The notes below the pieces were generated by a model. The model searched no databases and had not been told where the DNA came from. It saw nothing but the letters and a program-made list of their open reading frames with translations. A stretch of DNA of 38,533 bases from contig JAJNBA010000011.1 of NCBI GenBank assembly GCA_021155985.1, forward strand, positions 1 to 38,533, read 5' to 3'. The DNA is from Actinomycetes bacterium (GTDB taxonomy: Bacteria; Actinomycetota; UBA4738; HRBIN12). The translations under genes were made by a program, and so were the position numbers. Each line of letters opens with the position of its first letter. The stretch's first letter is position 1. Positions 1 to 9,716 of the stretch are shown here, in pieces.

Positions 1-1101
<1,101 letters not shown>

Positions 1102-1102
1102 C

Positions 1103-1522
1103 TCAGGTTCCGGTGTCGATCCGCTCCTGCACCTCGCGGAGCCGCTCCACCACGCCATGCAGGATCGCGACCGCGACGCTCGGGTTCTGGATCAGGAACG
1201 GCTCGAAGTAGATCGTCTCGATCACGAGCGCCTCGACCCGCTCCGCGGCCGTGACGCTCGCCGAGCGGCGCGTGTGACCGAGCAACGCCATCTCCCCGAA
1301 GAAGTCGCCGGGGGCGAGGTCGTGGACGGCGCCACCCACCTCCACCCGGGCGGAGCCGGACAGGAGCACGAAGAGGCCGCCGCGGTCCGAGTCTCGCTCG
1401 ACGAGCGCCTCGCCGGCGGCGAAGCTGCGGCGCTGCCCGAGCTTCGCGACCCGCGCCAGGTCGTCGTCGGTGAGCTCCTCGAAGAAGCGAACCCTCCGGA
1501 GCGCCTCGACATCCGTGGTCAT
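1103..1522 (-). CDS. Stand-alone cyclic nucleotide-binding domain protein (no HTH)
   Basis: Phosphate-binding-cassette-like GDFFGEMALLGHTRRSASVTA. About 139 aa from MTTDVEALRR, with GAGGGG upstream of the ATG at 1522. The ORF can extend to 1540. Confidence 0.85.
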   Translation of the reverse strand: MTTDVEALRRVRFFEELTDDDLARVAKLGQRRSFAAGEALVERDSDRGGLFVLLSGSARVEVGGAVHDLAPGDFFGEMALLGHTRRSASVTAAERVEALVIETIYFEPFLIQNPSVAVAILHGVVERLREVQERIDTGT

Positions 1523-1570
1523 CTCGTCCCCTCGCCGCACCTCATGCCGTCGCTCCCGTTCGGCGCGCGC

Positions 1571-3901
1571 TCATCCTAGCGAGGCGAGCTCCACGGCCTC
1601 ATCCCGTAGCCTCCGAGCGTCGGCCCGACCGCCTGCCCGGATCAGCTCCATGGAATCGCGGACGTCGGAGGGACGGTCGATCGAGACGACCGCCCGGACC
1701 CTGCCGGCCGTCATGTAGAACGCGGCGAAGCTCCTCGACTCCATGCTTCCGCGGATCACGAGGTCGTCCCATCCGTGGTGGTACCCGGCGTACTGGATCG
1801 TGTGCTCGTACTGGTCGGACCAGAACCAGTGCACCTCGTCATAGGGGGTCGTTCGCCCCAGCATGTTCAGTGCAGCGGCGCGACCCTGGCGGCGCGCGTT
1901 GTTCCAGTGCTCCGTGCGGATCCGCTCCCCGAAGACGGGATGGAAGTGCCGGGCCACGTCTCCGGCGGCGAACACGCCGTCCACGTTCGACCGGCAGTGC
2001 TCGTCGACGAGCACCCCGTCGTCCACGTCGATCCCGGATCCGTCGAGGAAGTTCGTGACCGGTTCGACGCCGAGACCGAGCACGACGAAGTCGCAGTCGA
2101 GTCGCAGGCCGTTCGCGGTGGTGACCCCACGCACCCGCCCGTTGCCCTCGAAGCCGGTCACCTGGTCGTCGAACGTCATCTCGACGCCGTGATCACGATG
2201 GATCGCCTCGAGCACGCGGCCGACCTCCTCGCCGAGGACCCGGTCGAGGGGGGCGTTCCCGCCGGCGACGACGTGCACCTCCAAGCCGCGCTGTCGGAGC
2301 GACGCCGCCACCTCGGAGCCGATGAAACCCATCCCGGCCATCACGACCCGGCGCCCGGGCACCATCTCGGCACGGATCCTCGCTGCGTCGCCGAGGGTGC
2401 GGAGGTCCAGGACGCCGGGCAGGTCGATCCCCGGGATCGGGAAGCGGCGGTTGCGCGCGCCCGTCGCGATCAGGAGCGAGTCGAACGCGATCGGGTCCCC
2501 GCCGGCGACCTCGATCGTCCTCGCGGCCATGTCAACACCGAGCACCGTCGTGCCGAATCGCGTTTCGATCCGATTGTCCGCGTAGAAGGCCTCCGGCCGG
2601 ACCATCGCCTCCTGGATCGTGGACTCCCCGCGCAGGAAGGTCTTCGACAGCGGCGGCCGCTCGTACGGGAAGGCCGGCTCCGAGCCGATGAGGACGACGT
2701 CGCCGTCGAACCCCTCTTCGCGGAGCGTCGCGGCCGCCGTGGCGCCCGCCAGGCTGGCGCCCACGATCACGAACCGGCGGTGCCCCTCTGCGGGGACCGC
2801 GCTCCGGTCGGGTGTCGGGACCGGCTCGCTGTCGGACGCCGCGAGAGCCCCGTCGGCCGACGGCGCCGACCCGCCGATCCGTTCGAGCGGCTCCGACGCG
2901 GGCCCGTGCACGACCGACCCGTCGGCGGCGTACCGCGACCCGTGACACGGGCAGTCCCAGGTCCTCGCGCTGTCGTTCCAATCGACCGTGCAGCCCATGT
3001 GGGTGCAGCGGGGTGAGAGCTCATACGTGTTGCCCTCCTCGTCCCGGTAGACGGCCAACTGCCGTCCGTCCACGCTCACCAGGCCGCCGTGGCCGGCATC
3101 GAGATCGGCGACCGAGCGGTCCACCGTCTTCACGATCAGGACGTCCGACGGCACCTCGTGCGCGACCTTGTTCGGCACCGAGCCGAGGAACCGCCGGACC
3201 CCGGCCATCCCCTTGTTGCCGACCACGACGAGCTGGACGTCTTCTGCCTCGGCGAGCTCGCAGATCCGCTGGGCGGGATCGCCGTCGACCGTCCGCTTCT
3301 GGACCTCCACATCCTCCGGCTTGGCAGACGTGACCTCCTCGAGCTTGATCGCGCCCACGAGCGGATCGCCCACATGCACGAGGATCACCGACCCGGCGTA
3401 CACGGAGGCGAGCGTGTACGCCTTGCGCACGGCCTCGGTCGCCGTACCCGACCCGTCCGTTCCCGCCAGGATCCTCGAGTAGGGAGGCGCGGGTTCGCGG
3501 GGACCGGCGCGACCGGTCGTGTCCACGATGAGCAGGTCGCACGGCGCGTCGTGCGCGACCCAGTCCGGAACGCTCCCCAGCCGGAAGCGGGTCGCCTGGC
3601 CCATCCCGCGGTTCCCGACCACGATCAGGTCGGCGTCGTGCTTGATCGCCGCGGCCAGGATCGACTCCCCCGGGGTGCCTTCGATCAACTCGGCCGTGGC
3701 ATCGACCTTCTTCGCTCGCGCGTGCTCCGCGGCTTCGTAGAGCGCCGTCTGCAGAGGCTGCCGGGACACGCCGTAGGCGTCGAGTGCCCCGACGAGGACC
3801 AGCCGTCCGCGGAGCCGCTTCGCGAGCTTCTGCGCCACCTCGACGGCGACCGTCGCCGTCGGTGAGCCGTCGGTGCCCACGACGATCGTTCGGTAGGGCA
3901 T
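1571..3901 (-). CDS. UspA-UspA-Rieske [2Fe-2S]-FAD/NAD(P) ferredoxin-reductase-like fusion protein
   Basis: Single 776-aa ORF. Usp1 (IVVGTDGS...VVGNRGMG), Usp2 (ILAGTDGSGTA...VVGNKGMAG), Rieske ligands CTHMGC...CPCH, then FAD/NAD Rossmann motifs (VIVGASLAG, VVMAGMGFIGSE, GVFAAGDVA). Confidence 0.9.
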   Translation of the reverse strand: MPYRTIVVGTDGSPTATVAVEVAQKLAKRLRGRLVLVGALDAYGVSRQPLQTALYEAAEHARAKKVDATAELIEGTPGESILAAAIKHDADLIVVGNRGMGQATRFRLGSVPDWVAHDAPCDLLIVDTTGRAGPREPAPPYSRILAGTDGSGTATEAVRKAYTLASVYAGSVILVHVGDPLVGAIKLEEVTSAKPEDVEVQKRTVDGDPAQRICELAEAEDVQLVVVGNKGMAGVRRFLGSVPNKVAHEVPSDVLIVKTVDRSVADLDAGHGGLVSVDGRQLAVYRDEEGNTYELSPRCTHMGCTVDWNDSARTWDCPCHGSRYAADGSVVHGPASEPLERIGGSAPSADGALAASDSEPVPTPDRSAVPAEGHRRFVIVGASLAGATAAATLREEGFDGDVVLIGSEPAFPYERPPLSKTFLRGESTIQEAMVRPEAFYADNRIETRFGTTVLGVDMAARTIEVAGGDPIAFDSLLIATGARNRRFPIPGIDLPGVLDLRTLGDAARIRAEMVPGRRVVMAGMGFIGSEVAASLRQRGLEVHVVAGGNAPLDRVLGEEVGRVLEAIHRDHGVEMTFDDQVTGFEGNGRVRGVTTANGLRLDCDFVVLGLGVEPVTNFLDGSGIDVDDGVLVDEHCRSNVDGVFAAGDVARHFHPVFGERIRTEHWNNARRQGRAAALNMLGRTTPYDEVHWFWSDQYEHTIQYAGYHHGWDDLVIRGSMESRSFAAFYMTAGRVRAVVSIDRPSDVRDSMELIRAGGRADARRLRDEAVELASLG

Positions 3902-4690
3902 CTACGCGACCTCCACGGAGCCGTCCATCTGCGGATGCACGTCGCATCGGAAGTAGTACGCACCGGGGTCAAGCGCCGGCACGTCGTACGTCACCGTCTC
4001 GGCGCCGGCGATCAGGTCGCCGACGAACAGCGACTCCTCCGCGGAGTCGTCCCGGTAGATCGCGACATTGTGCTGTACACCGCCGTCTCGATTGTCGAAC
4101 GCCAGCTCCACGGGCTCGTTCGCGGGCAGCCGGAGCACGTCCGGGACGAACGCCTGGTCGTCGAACGCGCAGACGGTGATCGTGGCCGTTCCCACGGGAC
4201 ATTCCGGGACGCCACCGAAGCCGAGCGTCGGCTTGAAGATCATCAGCCACAGGATCACGAGCAACCCGACGAACCCGATGGCCGCGATCGTGTAGGGCCG
4301 CTTCGATCGGAGGATCTCCTCGAACTGAGACCTCGAGACGGCTTCCGTCCCGCCCACCATCGCGCCGGAGATCGTCCTCAGCCGTTTCGCCCACGTGGTG
4401 CCCATCGCATACATCGCGGCCATGACGAGGACGAGGACGACGATCGCCGCCCAGATCCACCCCTGACCCCAGAACTGCCCGGTGAACCCGGCAGCGATCC
4501 CGCCGATGAGCAGGATGCCGATCGAGTTCCACATGAATCCGACCGACGACGCCGAGAGCTCCAGCAGCTGGCTCACGCGTGCCGGGTCGCGCTCCTTCGG
4601 GAGCCGAAGCGTCACGTAGGCCGAGACGCCGTGCGCCATCAGGAACCCGAACGCCCCGGCGATGTGGAGGAAGACCCACCAGCGATGCAT
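3902..4690 (-). CDS. Multi-TM membrane protein with C-terminal cupredoxin (type 1 Cu) domain
   Basis: N-terminal TM helices (MHRWWVFLHIAGAFGFLMAHG...). C-terminal cupredoxin with ligand-like H (GVQHNVAIY) and C-x2-H-x2-M (CDVHPQM). Stop is directly adjacent to the start of the downstream gene. Confidence 0.8.
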   Translation of the reverse strand: MHRWWVFLHIAGAFGFLMAHGVSAYVTLRLPKERDPARVSQLLELSASSVGFMWNSIGILLIGGIAAGFTGQFWGQGWIWAAIVVLVLVMAAMYAMGTTWAKRLRTISGAMVGGTEAVSRSQFEEILRSKRPYTIAAIGFVGLLVILWLMIFKPTLGFGGVPECPVGTATITVCAFDDQAFVPDVLRLPANEPVELAFDNRDGGVQHNVAIYRDDSAEESLFVGDLIAGAETVTYDVPALDPGAYYFRCDVHPQMDGSVEVA

Positions 4691-4693
4691 CCG

Positions 4694-4864
4694 CTAGCCC
4701 TCCCCCACGGTGACGGCGCCGGCCGTGGAGGTGTCACGAGCAGCCTCCTTCTTCCGGATCTGGCGCATCACGAGCCGCTCCAGGACGAACACCAGCGTGG
4801 CCATGAAGATGCCGACGAGCCACCGCTCGAACCGCCGGAGTGGGGACCGAGGCGTCGAGGTCAC
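4694..4864 (-). CDS. Small (56 aa) single-TM protein
   Basis: GTG start overlaps the upstream TGA (GTGA). VTSTPRSPLRRFERWLVGIFMATLVFVLERLVMRQIRKKEAARDTSTAGAVTVGEG has one hydrophobic helix with basic flanks. Confidence 0.6.
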   Translation of the reverse strand: MTSTPRSPLRRFERWLVGIFMATLVFVLERLVMRQIRKKEAARDTSTAGAVTVGEG

Positions 4865-5616
4865 CCGGCGGACGCCTCTCGCGCGTCCTCGATCCGGACG
4901 AGGATCCAGAACCCGATCCCAGCGGCGATCGCGAGCCACGACCAGGCGGTGTCGTCGGGGGCTCCCGCGTAGTCCGCGAACACGAGCCCGGCGACGCCGA
5001 ACAGGACGGCCGCGAGCGCCGTCACGACCCCCGTCACCTGCCACCCGACGCCGCGGAGCGACGTCGCGAGCGCGGCGCCCGCGACGGCCAGAGCCGAGAC
5101 GGCCACCCCCGACCAGTGATGGAACTCGACGTGGGGATCCGTCGCCGGCCCTTGCTGGAGCTCCGCGTTGATCACCGCGTAGATCCAGGCCGGGATCGTC
5201 CCGAGCAGGGCGTAGGTGAGCAACGCCACGCTGGGCCGACCCGGGAGTCGGAGGAGCGACCGGGGGGCGGGGTGCAGGATCGCGAGGAGCACCATCCCGA
5301 GAGGCGCGATGAAGAGCAATCCCGACACCAGGTCCCCGCCCATCAGCCCACCGAACGTCCACGCGAGCGCCTGCGCGACCAGGACGTGCCAGACGGCCGT
5401 CCATCCGGGCCGCAGCACGAACAGGATCGAGAACACACCGATCAGACCGCCACCGGCGAAGCCGCCCAGGTTGTGGAACCGGTGGCTCTGGGCCCCGGGA
5501 TCGCTTGACAGGATCGAGTCCACGATGAAGAAGAGGGAGTAGCCGATCGTGAGCACACCGAGGACCCAGCCGACGATCCGGAACGCGAGTGAGCTGCTCG
5601 TCGATCCGGTCTCCAT
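4861..5616 (-). CDS. Multi-pass membrane protein of unknown function
   Basis: 251-aa ORF with several hydrophobic helices (RIVGWVLGVLTIGYSLFFIVDSIL...). AGGGGG upstream of the ATG. Co-directional with neighbours. Confidence 0.75.
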   Translation of the reverse strand: METGSTSSSLAFRIVGWVLGVLTIGYSLFFIVDSILSSDPGAQSHRFHNLGGFAGGGLIGVFSILFVLRPGWTAVWHVLVAQALAWTFGGLMGGDLVSGLLFIAPLGMVLLAILHPAPRSLLRLPGRPSVALLTYALLGTIPAWIYAVINAELQQGPATDPHVEFHHWSGVAVSALAVAGAALATSLRGVGWQVTGVVTALAAVLFGVAGLVFADYAGAPDDTAWSWLAIAAGIGFWILVRIEDAREASAG

Positions 5617-5630
5617 CCCGCGCTGCCCCC

Positions 5631-7706
5631 TCAGTCTCCGTCGATCGGCACGTGACCGGTGACGGTCGTGCCGCGGCCCGGCGCCGAACTGATCTCGAGA
5701 GAGCCTCCCACGGCCGCGAGCCGGTCGGCCATGCCCTGCAGCCCCGAGCCGGCCACGACGCCGTCGGGGTCGAAGCCTCGGCCATCGTCCACGACCTCGA
5801 ACGACAGGTCGCCGTTCGACCGGGTCAGATGGACGACCGTGAGCGCGGCGTCCGCGTATTTCGCGACGTTCTGGAGTGCCTCGAGGGTGCAGAAGTACAC
5901 CGTGGCCTCGATCTCGGCGGAGAACCGTCCGAGCCCGTTCCCGTCGACCTCCACACCGAGCCGGCTCTTCCGCGACTGCGCCTCGATCGCGGCCACGAGG
6001 CCGCGATCCGCGAGCAGCGGCGGGTAGATCCCCCGTGCCAGGTCGCGCAGATCCTCGAGCGCCGTCTGCGTCTCGGATTCGATCTGATCGAGCATCTCGA
6101 CGGCCTTCGCCGGATCCCGTTCTGCGAGCTGCTTCGCCAGCCTCGCCTTCACCGCGAGGGCCACGAGCTGCTGCTGGGCGCCGTCGTGGATGTTCCGCTC
6201 GAGACGCCGGCGCTCTTGGTCCTGGGCTGCCACGAGCCGCTGTCGAGAGGTCCTCAGGTCCTCGACCAGGCGCACGTTGCGCAGGACCAAGCCCGCCTGC
6301 GCGGCGAGATCCGCGACGAGCTTGTCCTTCGTCGGACTCATGGGGTCCGCGGGCGGCATCCGAACGGACAGCGCCCCGAGGAGCTCGCCACGGTCCCGGA
6401 CCTCCACCACATGCTCGCCCGGGATCCGGAGCGGGCCGCCCTGATGGCGGACCGGCTCAGCTGGGGCAGCGTCGACGGGCCACGCGGCCGCTGGTCGGAG
6501 CTCCGCGCCGACGAGGAGCCACACCCTCGCCGTCTCGGCGCCCGTCCCCTCTCCGAGAACCTGGGCCATCCGCGGGAGGACGTCCTCCGTGGCGTAGGAG
6601 GTGCGCATCCGATCCGAAAACTCCGCGAGCACCTCGTACGGGGTCGCTCGCTTCCCGTAGACGAGCCGGTCGGCGAATCGGCGGGCGACACGCATCACCG
6701 GGCGGAACGCGATCCCGAGCGCCAGGGCGACCGCGAACAAGGCGCCCGTGTTCCCGCGGTCGGCGGTCAGAGAGGCCAACAGCGCTACCGCGCCCGCGTA
6801 GACGGCGAGGGCGAGGACGACGAGCGTGGCGACGACGACGGCCTTCTTCACCACGACGTCGAGATCCCAGAGGCGGTACTGGAGGATCGCGATCCCGACG
6901 GCAACGGGGAGCCCGAGCAGTGCGAGACCCGACATGAACTCCCCGAGGTCTCCCTCTGAGATGCCGAGCCACTCGAGCATCGCGCTCAACACGAAGTAGA
7001 TGACCAGCACGACGACCGCGAACGCGAACCACTTGAGCTGCTGCCGCTCGACGCCCCGCGATCGTCGGAACCGCATGATCATCGAGACGACGGCGAGGAG
7101 GAAGAGCCCCAGGAGGGCGGGCCACAGGCCCACCTCGAGCCAGGCCGGCGGTTCGAGGGCCGGCACGTGGAGCGGATTCGCGAGCTGCCCCGATCCGTCG
7201 GTCGTGAGCTCGAGCTCGGAGATGCCGAACCCGAGGACCAGGAACGCGAGCGCGGACAGGGCGAACCCCGCCCATTGGAGCGGCCGCCAGCGCTCTGACG
7301 GAACTCGCCCGTCGGGGAACCACAACGGCAGCAAGATCAGCAGCGGGAACAGGGCGACCGCCCACAACGCCGTCCCCGTCCAGCCCACCCACGCCGCTGC
7401 CGATCGCGACCCGTGTTCGAGGAGGTATATCGCCCACTCGGCGCTCGCGAATGCGACGGCCACGACGGCCGCCACCCACAGCAACAGGACCCCGATCCGG
7501 TTGCTGGGGGCACGGCTCAGGCTGAGAGCGCCGACGACGCCCATCCCCATGAACGCCAGGAAGTTCGTGCTGTCTCCGATGAGGGGATCACCGTTCAACG
7601 ACAGGAAGACGAGTCCCGAGGTCGCGACCGAGAACGCTGCGGCGAGTACGACCCACGGCCAGCGAGCAGGTCGGGGCGCGGGATCGCTCGCCGCCATCGC
7701 GCTCAC
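5631..7706 (-). CDS. Sensor histidine kinase (multi-TM N-terminus, GAF-like region, HisKA_3-type, HATPase)
   Basis: H-box LERNIHDGAQQQLVAL, N-box EALQNVAKYA, DDGRGFDPDG, GSGLQGMADR. GTG start overlaps the upstream gene stop. Confidence 0.92.
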   Translation of the reverse strand: MSAMAASDPAPRPARWPWVVLAAAFSVATSGLVFLSLNGDPLIGDSTNFLAFMGMGVVGALSLSRAPSNRIGVLLLWVAAVVAVAFASAEWAIYLLEHGSRSAAAWVGWTGTALWAVALFPLLILLPLWFPDGRVPSERWRPLQWAGFALSALAFLVLGFGISELELTTDGSGQLANPLHVPALEPPAWLEVGLWPALLGLFLLAVVSMIMRFRRSRGVERQQLKWFAFAVVVLVIYFVLSAMLEWLGISEGDLGEFMSGLALLGLPVAVGIAILQYRLWDLDVVVKKAVVVATLVVLALAVYAGAVALLASLTADRGNTGALFAVALALGIAFRPVMRVARRFADRLVYGKRATPYEVLAEFSDRMRTSYATEDVLPRMAQVLGEGTGAETARVWLLVGAELRPAAAWPVDAAPAEPVRHQGGPLRIPGEHVVEVRDRGELLGALSVRMPPADPMSPTKDKLVADLAAQAGLVLRNVRLVEDLRTSRQRLVAAQDQERRRLERNIHDGAQQQLVALAVKARLAKQLAERDPAKAVEMLDQIESETQTALEDLRDLARGIYPPLLADRGLVAAIEAQSRKSRLGVEVDGNGLGRFSAEIEATVYFCTLEALQNVAKYADAALTVVHLTRSNGDLSFEVVDDGRGFDPDGVVAGSGLQGMADRLAAVGGSLEISSAPGRGTTVTGHVPIDGD

Positions 7707-8986
7707 GCGGGATCTCCCACGATCCGGAAGACCTCGACCGGCTCTTCACGGCCTTTCACGACACGGGGGCCGATCGGCTCGGCGGCGACCGAAGGAGCCG
7801 CCGAGACGGTCGAGGCCGCGGCGACGACCTCGCCTCCTCCCGCCTCGGATTGCAGGCGCTGCGCTACGTTGACCGCGTCCCCGATCACCGTGTACTCGAG
7901 ACGCCCACCGCCACCGATGGCGCCGGCCATGACGACGCCGGTGTTCAACCCGATGCCCACGTGGAGTCCGTCGACCGAGTCGGTCCCCCACCCCATCGAG
8001 TTGAGCTCGCGTTGGCGATCCTGCATGGCGAGCGCGCAGTGCAGCGCGCGTTCGGCATGATCCTCGGACGGCTCGGGCGCGCCGAACACGGCCATCACGG
8101 CATCGCCCTGGAACTTGTCGATCGTGCCGCCATGCTCGGAGATCACCTCGGCCATCGCGCCGAGGTGACGTCCTACGATCTCGCCGATCTCCCGGGCCGT
8201 GAGCCGCTCCGCGATCGTCGAGAACCCTCGGATGTCGCTGAACAGCACGGTGACCTCGAGCTCGCGCTGGCTCGCGGCGTCGCCGCCGCGAGCCAGCGCG
8301 TCCACGAACTGCGACGGCACGTAGGACTTGAGGGACGTGGCGGTCGCCGAATGCTCGACCACGGCCGCATGCAGCTTCTTGAACTCCCCGAGGAGGCCGG
8401 TGCCGGCTTCGCCGTCACCGGCCATCCGCCGGAAGAGCATCGTCACACGCCCGTCCACCGCCTCCTGGGTCGTGCTGAGGGCCGCGGCCATCGCCTCGTA
8501 GCCGAGGCCCTGGGCCATCATGTCGAGCACGATGCGGTCCTCCTCCTGGGACTCGGCACGGCCGGAGAGACGCTCGGCGATCGCGGGGTCCACGACGCTC
8601 CCGCCGCTGCGCACCTCCCGGATCGCACGGGCGAGCTCGTCGCCCTGCGCGATCCGGTCCTTCAGGAGGTACGCGAGCCCGCTGTGACCTTTGCCGAGGA
8701 GCGCGATCGCGTACTCCTCGTCGTCGTGCGCGGAGAGGACCACGACACCCGTGTCCGGATGGCGCTCGCGGATCGCGTGTGCGCAGTCAATCCCTTCGAG
8801 CTGGAAGGACGGCGGCATCTTGATGTCGGTCACGACGACGTCGGGGCTGTGCTCCGCCGCCGTCGCGAGGAGCGTCGGCGCGTCCTCGGCGACCCCGACG
8901 ACGTCGATGTCTTCGTAGGAGTTCAACAGCGCGCGCACGCCTTCGCGAACCAGGACGTTGTCTTCGCCGAGCACCACCCGGATCAT
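7703..8986 (-). CDS. Response regulator with REC, degenerate LuxR-type HTH and class III nucleotide cyclase domain
   Basis: REC: MIRVVLGEDNVLVREG...VVTDIKMPP...YLLKD. Cyclase: TVLFSDIRGFS, DKFQGDAVMAVFG, YTVIGDAVNVAQRL. The listed ORF extends to 9142, but homology starts at ATG 8986. Confidence 0.9.
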   Translation of the reverse strand: MIRVVLGEDNVLVREGVRALLNSYEDIDVVGVAEDAPTLLATAAEHSPDVVVTDIKMPPSFQLEGIDCAHAIRERHPDTGVVVLSAHDDEEYAIALLGKGHSGLAYLLKDRIAQGDELARAIREVRSGGSVVDPAIAERLSGRAESQEEDRIVLDMMAQGLGYEAMAAALSTTQEAVDGRVTMLFRRMAGDGEAGTGLLGEFKKLHAAVVEHSATATSLKSYVPSQFVDALARGGDAASQRELEVTVLFSDIRGFSTIAERLTAREIGEIVGRHLGAMAEVISEHGGTIDKFQGDAVMAVFGAPEPSEDHAERALHCALAMQDRQRELNSMGWGTDSVDGLHVGIGLNTGVVMAGAIGGGGRLEYTVIGDAVNVAQRLQSEAGGGEVVAAASTVSAAPSVAAEPIGPRVVKGREEPVEVFRIVGDPA

Positions 8987-9039
8987 CACGCAACCGCCCC
9001 CCGAGCCCTCTGCACGTTCCTCGCGTGTACCATCCGCGC

Positions 9040-9705
9040 ATGCCGCTGCGGGTGGTCTTCGCCGAGGATAACTACCTCGTGCGCGAAGGAACCGCCGCCC
9101 TCCTCGCCACCGCCGGCGAGGTCGAGATCGTCGGCACCGCATCCACCCTCGATGAGCTGCTCTCGGCGGTCGACGAATACGGACCCGACGCGGTGCTCAC
9201 GGACATCCGCATGCCGCCCAGCGGGAGCGACGAGGGCATCCGCGGCGCGAAGCAGATCCGGGCCTCGCACCCCGAGATCGGCGTCGTCGTCCTGTCGCAG
9301 TTCGCGGAAGAGGAGTACGCGTACGACCTGCTGAAGGACGGCGCGGCCGGCCTCGGCTACCTGTTGAAGGAGCGAGTGGCCGACGTGGAGGAGCTGGTGC
9401 GCGCCCTGACCGAGGTGGCCCGCGGCGGGAGCGTGCTCGATCCGAAGATCGTCGAGGCGCTCGTCGCCGCGAAGGAGCACCTTGCCCACTCGCCCCTCGC
9501 TCGATTGACCGATCGGGAGCGAGAGGTGCTCGGACACATGGCGCAAGGGCAGAACAACGCCGCGATCGCGAAGTCGCTCTTCCTCACGGAGCGCGCGGTG
9601 GAGAAGCACATCAACTCGCTGTTCCACAAGCTGGGCCTGACCGAGGAGGCCGACGTGCATCGCCGGGTGATGGCGGTGCTCGCCTTCCTTCGCGATCAGA
9701 CCTAG
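9040..9705 (+). CDS. NarL/LuxR-family response regulator
   Basis: REC (MPLRVVFAEDNYLVREG...VLTDIRMPP...YLLKE) plus LuxR HTH (LTDREREVLGHMAQGQNNAAIAKSLFLTERAVEKHINSLFHKLG). ATG 9040 preferred because a -10-like TACCAT at 9028-9033 lies inside the longer ORF starting at 9025. Confidence 0.92.
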   Translation: MPLRVVFAEDNYLVREGTAALLATAGEVEIVGTASTLDELLSAVDEYGPDAVLTDIRMPPSGSDEGIRGAKQIRASHPEIGVVVLSQFAEEEYAYDLLKDGAAGLGYLLKERVADVEELVRALTEVARGGSVLDPKIVEALVAAKEHLAHSPLARLTDREREVLGHMAQGQNNAAIAKSLFLTERAVEKHINSLFHKLGLTEEADVHRRVMAVLAFLRDQT

Positions 9706-9716
9706 GGTTCCCATCG

